From Gemmatimonadota bacterium (GTDB lineage: Bacteria > Gemmatimonadota > Gemmatimonadetes > Gemmatimonadales > Gemmatimonadaceae), in contig PLCA01000005.1 of assembly GCA_003134685.1 (NCBI GenBank), forward strand, positions 610,391 through 674,390: DNA of 64,000 bases, given 5' to 3'. Both the position numbers and the translations under genes were made by a program. Each line of letters opens with the position of its first letter. The stretch's first letter is position 1. The notes beneath the pieces are model-generated. The model was not told the DNA's origin and did no database searches. It worked only from the letters and a program-made list of their open reading frames with translations. Below, in pieces: positions 52,555 through 60,863 of the stretch.

Positions 52555-53522
52555 GGCGCGACCCGCCTGGCGCGAACAAGCGAAAGCACGAAGGCTTTCC
52601 TTACCTTCAGCGTCAACTGGAGGATCCCTCTCGGGAACAGAGACCCCAGGAAATGCAACGTCGCCTTTGCGTTGGTCGGATCCTCTCGCAGGGCCGCGCG
52701 GAACATGCTGCGCGCGCGAGCCATGTCTCCCCGCCGCACCATCCACTGACCCATACCGATCTGAACGTTACTCACCGCACGTGACCGGAGAGGCGTCAGG
52801 TCTCGTGGCCGGAGAGCCACCACCTGATCTATCACTGAAACCTTGCCATCGTACGTCGCCTGGAGGTCCATTGTTCCGGTCATGCTGCCGGGGTGAGATC
52901 GCACACTCGCCAGCGCGGATCGCACACAGCCGGCGGGCGAGGCCACGGCAAGCCTCAGCCACATGAACCAGTCGGCAGCGACAGTCAGGCTCCGCCTCTC
53001 GTCGAATCCCCCCACCTGCGTGAGGACCGACCGTCGAATGAGAGGGGTGGGACACGCAATGAAATTGTTGAGCAGGAGACTTCCGACGATGTCTCCGTCT
53101 GGCAAACTGTGGGTTCGCCCGACGCGATCGAGGACCTTGCCGGCCGTGTGATCGACGATGAGCGCATCCGAGTAAACCCAGCCGAACTCCGGTTTCGAGT
53201 TCAGCAGCGCTACCTGCTCCTCGAGTTTTCTCTGATGCCAGAGATCGTCCGCATCCACGAAGGCGATCAGATCGCCACGCGAAGCTTTGAAGCCGGTGTT
53301 GCGGGCCGCGCCGACACCGGCGTTGGGCTGCCGGATATACGTCAGCGCATCGCCAAATTTTCCAGCGGCAAGAGCGGTGTCGTCAGTCGATCCGTCGTCG
53401 ACGACTATAACCTCTATTGGGCGATAGGTCTGATGCAGGACACTTTGAATCGTCTCTCCGATCCAGGCGGCAACATTGAATGCCGGGATGATAACCGAGA
53501 CGAGCGGCCGATCCTGTTCCAT
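52551..53522 (-). CDS. Glycosyltransferase family 2
   Basis: 323 residues. GT-A motifs are VSVIIPAFNVAAWIGETIQS, VIVVDDGSTDDTA, NAGVGAARNTGFKASRGDLI and the metal-binding FVDADDLWH. It starts 3 nt after the gene encoding the CgeB-like enzyme and overlaps the polymerase gene. Sugar unknown. Confidence 0.92.
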   Translation of the reverse strand: MEQDRPLVSVIIPAFNVAAWIGETIQSVLHQTYRPIEVIVVDDGSTDDTALAAGKFGDALTYIRQPNAGVGAARNTGFKASRGDLIAFVDADDLWHQRKLEEQVALLNSKPEFGWVYSDALIVDHTAGKVLDRVGRTHSLPDGDIVGSLLLNNFIACPTPLIRRSVLTQVGGFDERRSLTVAADWFMWLRLAVASPAGCVRSALASVRSHPGSMTGTMDLQATYDGKVSVIDQVVALRPRDLTPLRSRAVSNVQIGMGQWMVRRGDMARARSMFRAALREDPTNAKATLHFLGSLFPRGILQLTLKVRKAFVLSLVRARRVAP

Positions 53523-53525
53523 GGC

Positions 53526-54674
53526 TTATGCGAGCCCGAGCGTCGTGAAGAGTTGCCGGAAACGGTGTTGATAGGTGTGGTCGGCCTGGGCGCGCAGGAG
53601 TCCAGCCGCCCGTATCGCGTTCGCCTCCGTCGGGTGGCTCAAATAGAATCGTATCTTGTCGAGCATCTCGTTTCCATCGCGATACACGATGACTTCCTTG
53701 TCGGGCTCAAAGAATTCCTCTAGCTCGTCGATGTAGCCCGTGCAATAAAGCGCCCCACTCATCGGCGCTTCGAATTCCCTCAGGTGAAGGTGCCGAACGA
53801 TGTATTTACTCGGGTCGTGGTGCATGAATACATCCAGCACACCTAGCGTGATCTCACTGCGGCTGTAGGCGATCACCAGATCGTCGTCGGACATTGGCGC
53901 GTGTACGGCCTGCGGAAAGCGTGCACCGAACCTACGCCTGATGTCGTGTTCGGCAAGCTCGCTTGACGCCCGTGCTTGGCCCTCGATCGAGCTCGGCATC
54001 GATGCGCGAGCCGCCAGCAGGATTCGGCGAACGCTGGCTCTTGCCTTGGTGCGAGCACCCCAGCGCCATCCCGGCCCTGCAACGTACACGTCGATCCCGT
54101 TCTCGAGCAGCCGCTCCAGAAGCCGGGCGCGCGGTCCATAGTTCGCCCCTACGAAAGACACCTGAAGATCGCGCTCCACCGCGTAAGGGTGGAAGTACGT
54201 CGGGTTGGCGGCCATCGGCCACCACAACGGCGTTGCCCCTATCGCCTTGAACTGCGGGCCGACATCCCGCTCGGAGTGGAGCGCGAAATCGAAATGGGGG
54301 GAGAGCTCCGCGACGAGATGGAATTGATGCGCGTTGTTGCAGGAAAAATTGCAGGTGGGAACGCCCAGATCCCGTACCCGGTCGACGACCGACGGGTCGA
54401 TCATCGCATCGGTGAGATAGGAGAAGAAAAGGTCGAATGGCTTTTGCTTGTGAGCCGCCAGGAAGGTTTCGAAAAGCCGATTGGAAAACCTGGTGCGAAG
54501 GTCCCGATCTTTTCGCCACATCGCCAGTCGTCCTTCCTCGGCGGGAAACAGAACCACGTCGTGGCCAAGGTCGAGAAGCGGCTCGTGGAGATTTCGGTAC
54601 CACGTGCGGTTGGTGGTGACCATTGCGTTCGCAGAAGCTTCCAACGCCTGGAACACCCGCAGCGATCGACTCAT
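53526..54674 (-). CDS. CgeB-like glycosyltransferase
   Basis: 382 residues. The pattern of the CgeB/DUF3880 family is seen: FNFSC-like segment TCNFSCNNAHQFHLVAELS, FVGANYGPRARLLERLLENGIDVYV and the C-terminal HLREFEAPMSGALYCTGYIDELEEFFEPDKEV with a donor-binding E near the end. The predicted fold is GT-B. Substrate unknown. Confidence 0.82.
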   Translation of the reverse strand: MSRSLRVFQALEASANAMVTTNRTWYRNLHEPLLDLGHDVVLFPAEEGRLAMWRKDRDLRTRFSNRLFETFLAAHKQKPFDLFFSYLTDAMIDPSVVDRVRDLGVPTCNFSCNNAHQFHLVAELSPHFDFALHSERDVGPQFKAIGATPLWWPMAANPTYFHPYAVERDLQVSFVGANYGPRARLLERLLENGIDVYVAGPGWRWGARTKARASVRRILLAARASMPSSIEGQARASSELAEHDIRRRFGARFPQAVHAPMSDDDLVIAYSRSEITLGVLDVFMHHDPSKYIVRHLHLREFEAPMSGALYCTGYIDELEEFFEPDKEVIVYRDGNEMLDKIRFYLSHPTEANAIRAAGLLRAQADHTYQHRFRQLFTTLGLA

Positions 54675-54750
54675 TTTCGGACCGAGCAGGAGACCACGAA
54701 CACAGATGCGCCCAATCGCCCGCCACCCAATGAATTCACCTCGTGCACGC

Positions 54751-55500
54751 TCAGCGCAGCTGCGAAGCTGAGGTCAGCGGTTTGTAAGGCAGGTCGAGCG
54801 CGCCACCGAGGGACACCACGATCGAGACCGCTCGACCAGTGTCGTAGACGTAGAGCGCGTCAGGTCCGGCTTCGGAAGTCAGATCGGCCAGGTAGTCATG
54901 AGTGGTGTAGTTATCCATCAGAACCACCGCCCTGCTGGCACTGCGCATCAGGTTTCGGAGCGCTTGCCGATACGCGTCCGGCCGACGAATGTGCATGAGA
55001 ACCGTGGACGCGAATACGACTTCCGTCATCTTGGGCAGCGGACTCAAGGTGATGTCGAGAACGGACGAAGGAATAGTTGCGGCGGCGGCCGGATAGAGCT
55101 CGTGAAACAGCTCGAGCTGCTTCGCTTCGACATCGTAACCTCTCAGCTCGACGCCGGGCCCCAGTAACTCCCTAAGTCCGGCCAGGAATCGTCCCCCTCC
55201 CATCCCGACCTCCGACACCGACGATGGGGTGAGGTTCACAACGGCTTCCCAGACATTGCGGTGCGTCGGGTGCAAGGGAGTCTCATCGGCGGCGATGAAA
55301 ATCCGACCGTCCTGGAGCTTCCAATCGGTGCTGTGCAGGTCCTCGTTGTACCACTTCCGCCCGGCCCGCACCTCGGCTCGATAGTGATCCGGGTAATTGG
55401 ACCAGTCGTAATCGTCGCCGCCCCTGAACGCCTTCCTGACGCGAAAGAGAGCATGCTTCAAGAGAAATCGGGGAGGCAAGCGAAGTTTTATGAATTCCAT
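54751..55500 (-). CDS. SAM-dependent methyltransferase
   Basis: 249 residues. Motif I VSEVGMGGGRFLAGLRELLG, then LRGYDVEAKQLELF, MTEVVFASTVLMHIRRPD and AVVLMDNYTTHDYL. The N-terminal 60 residues are basic and aromatic, possibly membrane-associated. It lies between a flippase and a glycosyltransferase gene. The target is probably a sugar. Confidence 0.82.
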   Translation of the reverse strand: MEFIKLRLPPRFLLKHALFRVRKAFRGGDDYDWSNYPDHYRAEVRAGRKWYNEDLHSTDWKLQDGRIFIAADETPLHPTHRNVWEAVVNLTPSSVSEVGMGGGRFLAGLRELLGPGVELRGYDVEAKQLELFHELYPAAAATIPSSVLDITLSPLPKMTEVVFASTVLMHIRRPDAYRQALRNLMRSASRAVVLMDNYTTHDYLADLTSEAGPDALYVYDTGRAVSIVVSLGGALDLPYKPLTSASQLR

Positions 55501-55567
55501 GTTGTGCTAGGTGATTGTGCTGGCGAATAAGCGGAATTGCTGCCGAATGGATCGGCGCGGTCTACTA

Positions 55568-57193
55568 CTACAACGGCGACTCGGGTTGAAGCGCGGCTTC
55601 GGCCTCGACCGGGTTCTGAACGCCCGGCCTTCCCCCAGTCAGTCGATTGACTGCCCATCTCCAACGGCGTTGCTCCCCGAAAAGTCCCGAGAACAGAGAG
55701 CATGCAACCGCGCAATAAAGTGCGAGCGGAGCGATCATCAGACTTGCAACGATTCTGCCCTGGCCACTCGACAGGTAATCCAGCGGCAGGCCAACCGCGA
55801 AAAGTGGCAGAGAAACCGCCGCCGCCAGCGCCATCCTCCGCCATGGAAGAGTAATGCCGTACCGACGGCGGATGGCCGCCGCCACTACTCCGGACGTGCA
55901 CAGACCCGCGCCCACCAGCGCCAGGCCGGTTCCATTCATCGGGGACCGGGCGGAGAAAAGATACACGCCGCCGATCGCGACGATCGAGCCGATCACATAC
56001 GCGGGCAATGGCGACGAAGTCTTCTCCACCGCATGGGTCCAGAGCAGCATCGCCGACGTCGCCGCGAATATTCCTCGAAACAGCGCCCCGTATGCGGCGT
56101 AAACGCCAATGGTCTGGAAACGATCGCTCACCAATACCCGTGACAACAGCGGGCCGGACGCGGCCACAAACGCGACCGCCACCACGATAGATGGAAGAAG
56201 CAGTCCCGTATAGTCGGTCCACGCCGCCTTCATCGTCGCAACGTCCCGGGACGCTATGCGCCGATAGAAATCAGGGGACAAAAGATCCACGAGCAGCCGC
56301 TCCGCCGCCAGAATGGGTGTCCCGCCGAGCGTGAACGCGATCAGGAATAGCCCCAAGGTGGCGGGGCCGACCTCCCGCTGCACAATGAACCTGAAGCCAT
56401 CGGTCTGAAACCAATAGATCAAAGTAATCGGAACTATCGGGCCCGCGAACGCGATCAGCGGGCGAAGCGCGAAGGGAGTGGCCGCGCGATGTGATTTTTC
56501 ATGGGCGCCGCCAGCAGCGCTTCCGCGCCGATCGGAAATGCTCCACAAAGCCACCACCGAGAGAACCCACGCGATTACGTAGCCGATGAGTACGCCGGTC
56601 AGCCAGTACTCGGTCCTGCCGCCGAGCGACAGACACAAGAGCGCCGCCAGACCCAGACCCGCCCATGCGGCGAGGTTTCCGAGCATGACAAACCAGAAGC
56701 TCTTGCCGAGATTGTTCAGGCACGCCGTGTTGGTTCCCGCCAGCACCACGAACAGCACGTGACCACCGACCAGCCAGGCAATCCACAGCGGGGACATCGC
56801 GACACCGAGCCCGGAGAGCGACTGCAGAACGGCGACGGTGATTGCGGAAAGAAGCGCGCAGATCACGAAATATAAACTCATGCGCCGCAAATTCGGACGC
56901 AACACGCCGCTCTGGCTCCACGCGTTTGCATGGCGAAGAACGAACAGCCCGACCGGCGAGACAAACAGAAACCCGAACCACTGGTAAAGACTCAGCACGA
57001 GACTCATACGCCCGACTTCACTCGGTGCCAGGAACTCCGTCAGCAGCCTGACTCCGACGATCGACGAGACTACGAGCGCGATACGCCCACCGATAATCCA
57101 GACGGCCCGAAGTTGCTGCACCGATATTTTCGACGAGATGGAAGCCTGCCTTGGCGGCGATGGTTGGGCATTGTTGGCCCGATTGTACGCCAT
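55568..57193 (-). CDS. Polysaccharide flippase (Wzx), copy 2
   Basis: 541 residues from the ATG at 57193 (MAYNRANNAQ). The frame is open upstream but overlaps the divergent promoter region. About 12-14 hydrophobic helices, starting IIGGRIALVVSSIVGVRLLTEFLAPSEVGRMSLVLS, which is typical of oligosaccharide translocases. It differs strongly from copy 1. It ends in a Pro/Glu-rich cytoplasmic tail. Confidence 0.87.
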   Translation of the reverse strand: MAYNRANNAQPSPPRQASISSKISVQQLRAVWIIGGRIALVVSSIVGVRLLTEFLAPSEVGRMSLVLSLYQWFGFLFVSPVGLFVLRHANAWSQSGVLRPNLRRMSLYFVICALLSAITVAVLQSLSGLGVAMSPLWIAWLVGGHVLFVVLAGTNTACLNNLGKSFWFVMLGNLAAWAGLGLAALLCLSLGGRTEYWLTGVLIGYVIAWVLSVVALWSISDRRGSAAGGAHEKSHRAATPFALRPLIAFAGPIVPITLIYWFQTDGFRFIVQREVGPATLGLFLIAFTLGGTPILAAERLLVDLLSPDFYRRIASRDVATMKAAWTDYTGLLLPSIVVAVAFVAASGPLLSRVLVSDRFQTIGVYAAYGALFRGIFAATSAMLLWTHAVEKTSSPLPAYVIGSIVAIGGVYLFSARSPMNGTGLALVGAGLCTSGVVAAAIRRRYGITLPWRRMALAAAVSLPLFAVGLPLDYLSSGQGRIVASLMIAPLALYCAVACSLFSGLFGEQRRWRWAVNRLTGGRPGVQNPVEAEAALQPESPL

Positions 57194-57266
57194 TATAGTT
57201 CGCCGGACTGGTGGCGTGGTGCAACCGTAATGCCCATTCGATCGAAATAGAAGCGCTGAGGATGAG

Positions 57267-58046
57267 ATGAAGTTAGCTGAATTGTTCGCACAACTTCGAT
57301 CACTACTCCATCCCGGCAGAATCCGCGACCACATCGCCCAGCTGCGAGTCGTGCGTCAGGAGCTTGGCTTCGAAGCAGGATTCCACGGCGACCGGTACAT
57401 ACTCTCCATCGCCGACTTGTTCCTGACGCGCGCCAGCTTTTTTGTGGAGACGGGAACGCTGGCCGGCACAACCGCTCACTACGTGGGCAAGCGCTATCCG
57501 GCCACGAGCGTGTATTCATGCGAGCCGGATCCCGTCGCCTGCAGGTTGGCGCAACAGCGCTGCGAAGGCTTCGCGAACATCAAGATCGTCAACGAGCGAT
57601 CACCCGATTTTCTCCATGACCTTTTCGACCGCGTTCCGGATTTGGCGACGGAACCCGCGGTTTTCTGGCTCGATGCACACGGCTACGGCTTCCGCTGGCC
57701 CCTCCTGCAGGAGATCGAGCTCATTACCTCGCGGCGTTCAGCGGGCGTGATAATGATCGACGACTTCAAGATTCCGGGCCGGCCGGAATTCGGGTTCGAC
57801 GCGTACGATGGCCAGGAGTGTTCGCTCGAATTCGTGTTGCCGGCGCTGAATCCGGAGCACGACTACACGCTGATACTTCCCGCTTATGCCGAGCGCACGT
57901 CAGCGCATCACGGATTGCGCGGCGTTGGTATCATCGTTTACGGGCTCGGCTCACTCGACTTGCCGGAGAGCATCGGCGCCAACTTTTCCCGGAGTGCAAT
58001 TCGCCGGGAACCGGCTGAGCGCGGAGAAGCGCAAGCGTCCCTATAA
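57267..58046 (+). CDS. Methyltransferase-like protein of unknown substrate
   Basis: 259 residues. FFVETGTLAGTTAHYVGKRY looks like a variant SAM motif I, then VYSCEPDPVACRLAQQRC (acidic motif) and VFWLDAHGYG. VIMIDDFKIPGRPEFGFD suggests a metal-binding active site, as in some sugar O-methyltransferases. It is alone on the plus strand between two leftward groups. The function is inferred from fold only. Confidence 0.7.
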   Translation: MKLAELFAQLRSLLHPGRIRDHIAQLRVVRQELGFEAGFHGDRYILSIADLFLTRASFFVETGTLAGTTAHYVGKRYPATSVYSCEPDPVACRLAQQRCEGFANIKIVNERSPDFLHDLFDRVPDLATEPAVFWLDAHGYGFRWPLLQEIELITSRRSAGVIMIDDFKIPGRPEFGFDAYDGQECSLEFVLPALNPEHDYTLILPAYAERTSAHHGLRGVGIIVYGLGSLDLPESIGANFSRSAIRREPAERGEAQASL

Positions 58047-58078
58047 TCGTCCCTCTCGGGTGCGGCCACTCAAAGAGC

Positions 58079-59143
58079 TCAGAGGTCGAGAACGGAAACG
58101 AGCCGCTCCACAAATCGCCCCGACGTGAACTGGGCAAAGCGCTCGCTGCTCAAGTACCGCGCGATCGACCTCTGATAGGTGTCATGCTCGGCTTCCGTCA
58201 TGCCCGCCAGGAACTCCCCCAGCTCAGCGTGCGACGAGAAGGTGCGCCGGTCTATGAATGCTTCTCGGTCCACGTAGTCGGCGACGTTCGGCGCTCCCAG
58301 GTAAATCGGGACGCATCCGCATCTCATGACGTCGAAGATCTTCTCGGTCACATAGCCGGGTTGGTCGCCCGAGTTCTCGTAGCACAGCGCGAACCGATAT
58401 CGCGGCAGCACTTCCGACTTACTCGGAACCGTTCCGCGAAATGATTCGTATCCGATGAAGTCGGGCTTCGGTCTCGGCAGCCAGCCGCGGGCATCCCCGA
58501 CTGGAGTTGCGGCGGCGTCCCACCCATGCCCGAAGAGATCGAAGTCCTGAGGGTAGGTGCGCTCGAAGTACCGGATCGCCTCGACACGGCTCGAATACAA
58601 TTCGCCCGGATGATTCGAGAGCTTGTTGGACGATATGTTCACCAGCAGCTTCTTCTCGTGGTACGGGACCCGAGCGATAGCGGGCCATTTCTCCGGGATG
58701 GGAAACAGCATCTTGTGAATCCTGACGTCGTCCACAATGGTGTCGTCCCACGTCAGAACGATCTTGAACTGCTTGTAGATATCGCGGCTCCAGTTTGCCG
58801 CGCAGACAGTGGCCGGCTCCCACAGCATTACGCCCACCTGCTCGAGGCCCGCCTCCCTCGCCTCCTTAAGCCAGTTCCGGGTTCGCTCCGCGAATCCCTG
58901 TTTCAGGCGTCGCAGTGCTCCGCGGACGCCACGCGCATTTGTGGCACTCGGAACATCCCAGAACAGCAGCCAGGCGGCGTCCTTGAGGGCAGCCCGCGTC
59001 GGCGGCTCGATCACGTACCCGGCTGACTCCAACGCAGCGCGAAGGCGAATGAACGGCTCCGTGCATCCGTCGCGACCGGCCGGATCGAACAGTGCCTTTT
59101 CAATATCTCCGGGATATTGCAGCAGAATGCGTCGCTGTTTCAC
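58079..59143 (-). CDS. GT10-type alpha-1,3-fucosyltransferase-like protein
   Basis: 354 residues. The GT10 donor-binding signature is clear: RYRFALCYENSGDQPGYVTEKIFDVMRCGCVPIYLGAPNV followed by VDREAFID (about residues 245-300). These enzymes use GDP-fucose or a relative. The neighbouring gmd and fcl are broken, so the donor may come from elsewhere in the genome or be a different GDP-sugar. It overlaps the FkbM gene by 4 nt. Confidence 0.88.
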   Translation of the reverse strand: MKQRRILLQYPGDIEKALFDPAGRDGCTEPFIRLRAALESAGYVIEPPTRAALKDAAWLLFWDVPSATNARGVRGALRRLKQGFAERTRNWLKEAREAGLEQVGVMLWEPATVCAANWSRDIYKQFKIVLTWDDTIVDDVRIHKMLFPIPEKWPAIARVPYHEKKLLVNISSNKLSNHPGELYSSRVEAIRYFERTYPQDFDLFGHGWDAAATPVGDARGWLPRPKPDFIGYESFRGTVPSKSEVLPRYRFALCYENSGDQPGYVTEKIFDVMRCGCVPIYLGAPNVADYVDREAFIDRRTFSSHAELGEFLAGMTEAEHDTYQRSIARYLSSERFAQFTSGRFVERLVSVLDL

Positions 59144-59895
59144 TTCAGCCTGTAATTCTCCCAGACGTACTGGTATTCGTATGTAAGCTCGTGCGTCTCG
59201 AGGAGTGCCTGCTTGATTCGTGACATTCTGCGGTAGGAATCCGGAATGTCGCGATGGAACTGCACCTGAATGTTCGCAATACGCGACTGGAGACCGCCAC
59301 CGATGATGGACTCGAGCAAATCGTACTCCGACCCTTCGATGTTGATCTTGAGCAGGTCGATCCGAGAGACGTCGTTGTACTCGACAAACGTCTGGAATTT
59401 CCTGATCTCGATAAGCTCAAACCGATTGCTCTCTCTGAACATCGACGTTCCATCATCGTTATAAAACAGTTTGTGTCTCTCGTCAGCGGCACCCAACCCG
59501 AATGGATAGACCGAGATGCGGGGGTTCGAGCTGAACCGCGCTCTCAACGCCTCGTAGAAAGCGCCGAAAGGCTCGAAGACATAAGTGCGAGACCGGTACC
59601 TATCATGGATGTCCGAAGCGAACTGGCCCTTGTAACCCCCGAGGTCGAACACCACGCTCTCCGGGCCCAGTTCGGGGTAAGCCAGCCGCAATCGCGAATC
59701 GCCTTCATCCCGAAACCACTTGGCGACGTTGTGCCGGAATAGAATATCGTTCCGGGTCTCCTGACTCAGGTATCTGGCCAGCGGCTGCATCGTTCCGTCT
59801 GGACGTACCAGGAATGACAGCGCCTTTCCCCGAGCCCTCGAGAAGAGATCGGCCGCACGCCTCAACGCGGCTCCCCCGAAGAATTCAGGTACCAC
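59140..59895 (-). CDS. FkbM family methyltransferase
   Basis: 251 residues. The SAM region VVFDLGGYKGQFASDIHDRY and the FkbM signature IDLLKINIEGSEYDLLESII are both present. FkbM enzymes O-methylate sugars or polyketide alcohols. The ATG at 59895 overlaps the end of the fcl fragment by 34 nt in another frame, which again suggests the fcl gene was once intact upstream. Confidence 0.88.
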   Translation of the reverse strand: MVPEFFGGAALRRAADLFSRARGKALSFLVRPDGTMQPLARYLSQETRNDILFRHNVAKWFRDEGDSRLRLAYPELGPESVVFDLGGYKGQFASDIHDRYRSRTYVFEPFGAFYEALRARFSSNPRISVYPFGLGAADERHKLFYNDDGTSMFRESNRFELIEIRKFQTFVEYNDVSRIDLLKINIEGSEYDLLESIIGGGLQSRIANIQVQFHRDIPDSYRRMSRIKQALLETHELTYEYQYVWENYRLK

Positions 59896-60278
59896 TCATA
59901 GGTGTTGGCCAATCCTTCGCGCAAATCGATGGCGGGCTTCCATCCCAGAGCCCTGATGCGGCTGGAGTCCAGCAGCTTCCTTGGAGTTCCGTCGGGTTTG
60001 CCGGTGTCCCACGCGACTCGACCTTCGTAGCCCACTACGGAGCCGATCAAATCGGCGAGGTCGCGGATGCTCAGCTCTTCGCCCGAGCCAACGTTGTAGA
60101 GACCGATGACATCATCGCGCAGCGCAAACAGCGCCGCACTCGCCATGTCGTCCACGTGCAGGAATTCACGCAACGCGGTTCCATGGCCCCAGAGCTTTAC
60201 CGTCGCTTTGCCACCGGTGGTCGAATCCGTCCGGGCCTCGTGAAATTTGCGGATCATTGCCGGCACCACGTGCGAGCT
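59862..60278 (-). pseudogene. fcl: GDP-L-fucose synthase, C-terminal fragment
   Basis: The frame reads [15 protein letters not shown], then WGHGTALREFLHVDDMASA, YNVGSGEELSIRDLADLIG, DTGKPDGTPRKLLDSSRI and GWKPAIDLREGLANTYEWYL, the second half of GDP-fucose synthase (about 138 residues). The Rossmann GxxGxxG and catalytic YxxxK of the N-terminal half are missing. Homology begins exactly at 60278, where the gmd fragment ends, so a deletion joined the two genes. A GTG at 60269 could start a short product, but it would lack the cofactor site. Confidence 0.85.
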
Positions 60279-60568
60279 GTATCGAACGACACCTGAACGT
60301 GGCTTTGGGCTGCAAGATTGTAGATCTCGTCGGGTTGTGTTTCCTGGACTATGCGAATGAGGTTGGTGGCGTCAGTCAGATCGCCGTAGTGGAGAAAGAA
60401 ACGGGCGTGGATTTCGTGCGGATCAGTGTATATCCCGTCAACGCGCTGGGTATTAAACAGGGACGACCTGCGTTTGATGCCGTGGACCACGCATCCCTTA
60501 TCGAGGAGTAGCCGGGCGAGATATGCGCCGTCCTGACCGGTGGCACCCGTGATTAACGCTGTTTTCAT
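60254..60568 (-). pseudogene. gmd: GDP-mannose 4,6-dehydratase, N-terminal fragment
   Basis: Starting at ATG 60568 the frame reads [20 protein letters not shown] and continues with near-textbook Gmd sequence ([49 protein letters not shown]). It breaks after residue 97. The last seven codons (ARTWCRQ) are out-of-frame fcl sequence, then a stop at 60256-60254. Intact Gmd has about 340-370 residues, so roughly three-quarters is lost, including the catalytic TxE/YxxxK region. Confidence 0.87.
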
Positions 60569-60863
60569 CAGATTGCCTGAAATGGGTAACTGGCGCCGCG
60601 CGGGAAGCAATTCGGTAAAGATACTACCGCGCGGAGTTCAATTTCATCATTACAAGTGAGGGCGCCATTGCCGTCACAACTGCCCCATTCGGGAGGACAG
60701 CAAGGGCACTAATCCGCGGACACGGCCACGAGTCCTAACCCCCCAAAGGCCAACTGGTCATCACCTCAACGAGATAATAGCTTTGTCGTCCACGCGCTCG
60801 CACGCATCATGCTATAGAGGGCGCTGGAATGAGGCAATCGGTTATCCACCTGCAAGCCAGCAC

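Noticed and set aside
60254..60610. A genuine 118-residue small dehydrogenase
   Set aside because: Its sequence is the first 97 residues of Gmd plus seven out-of-frame residues; it lacks the catalytic part.
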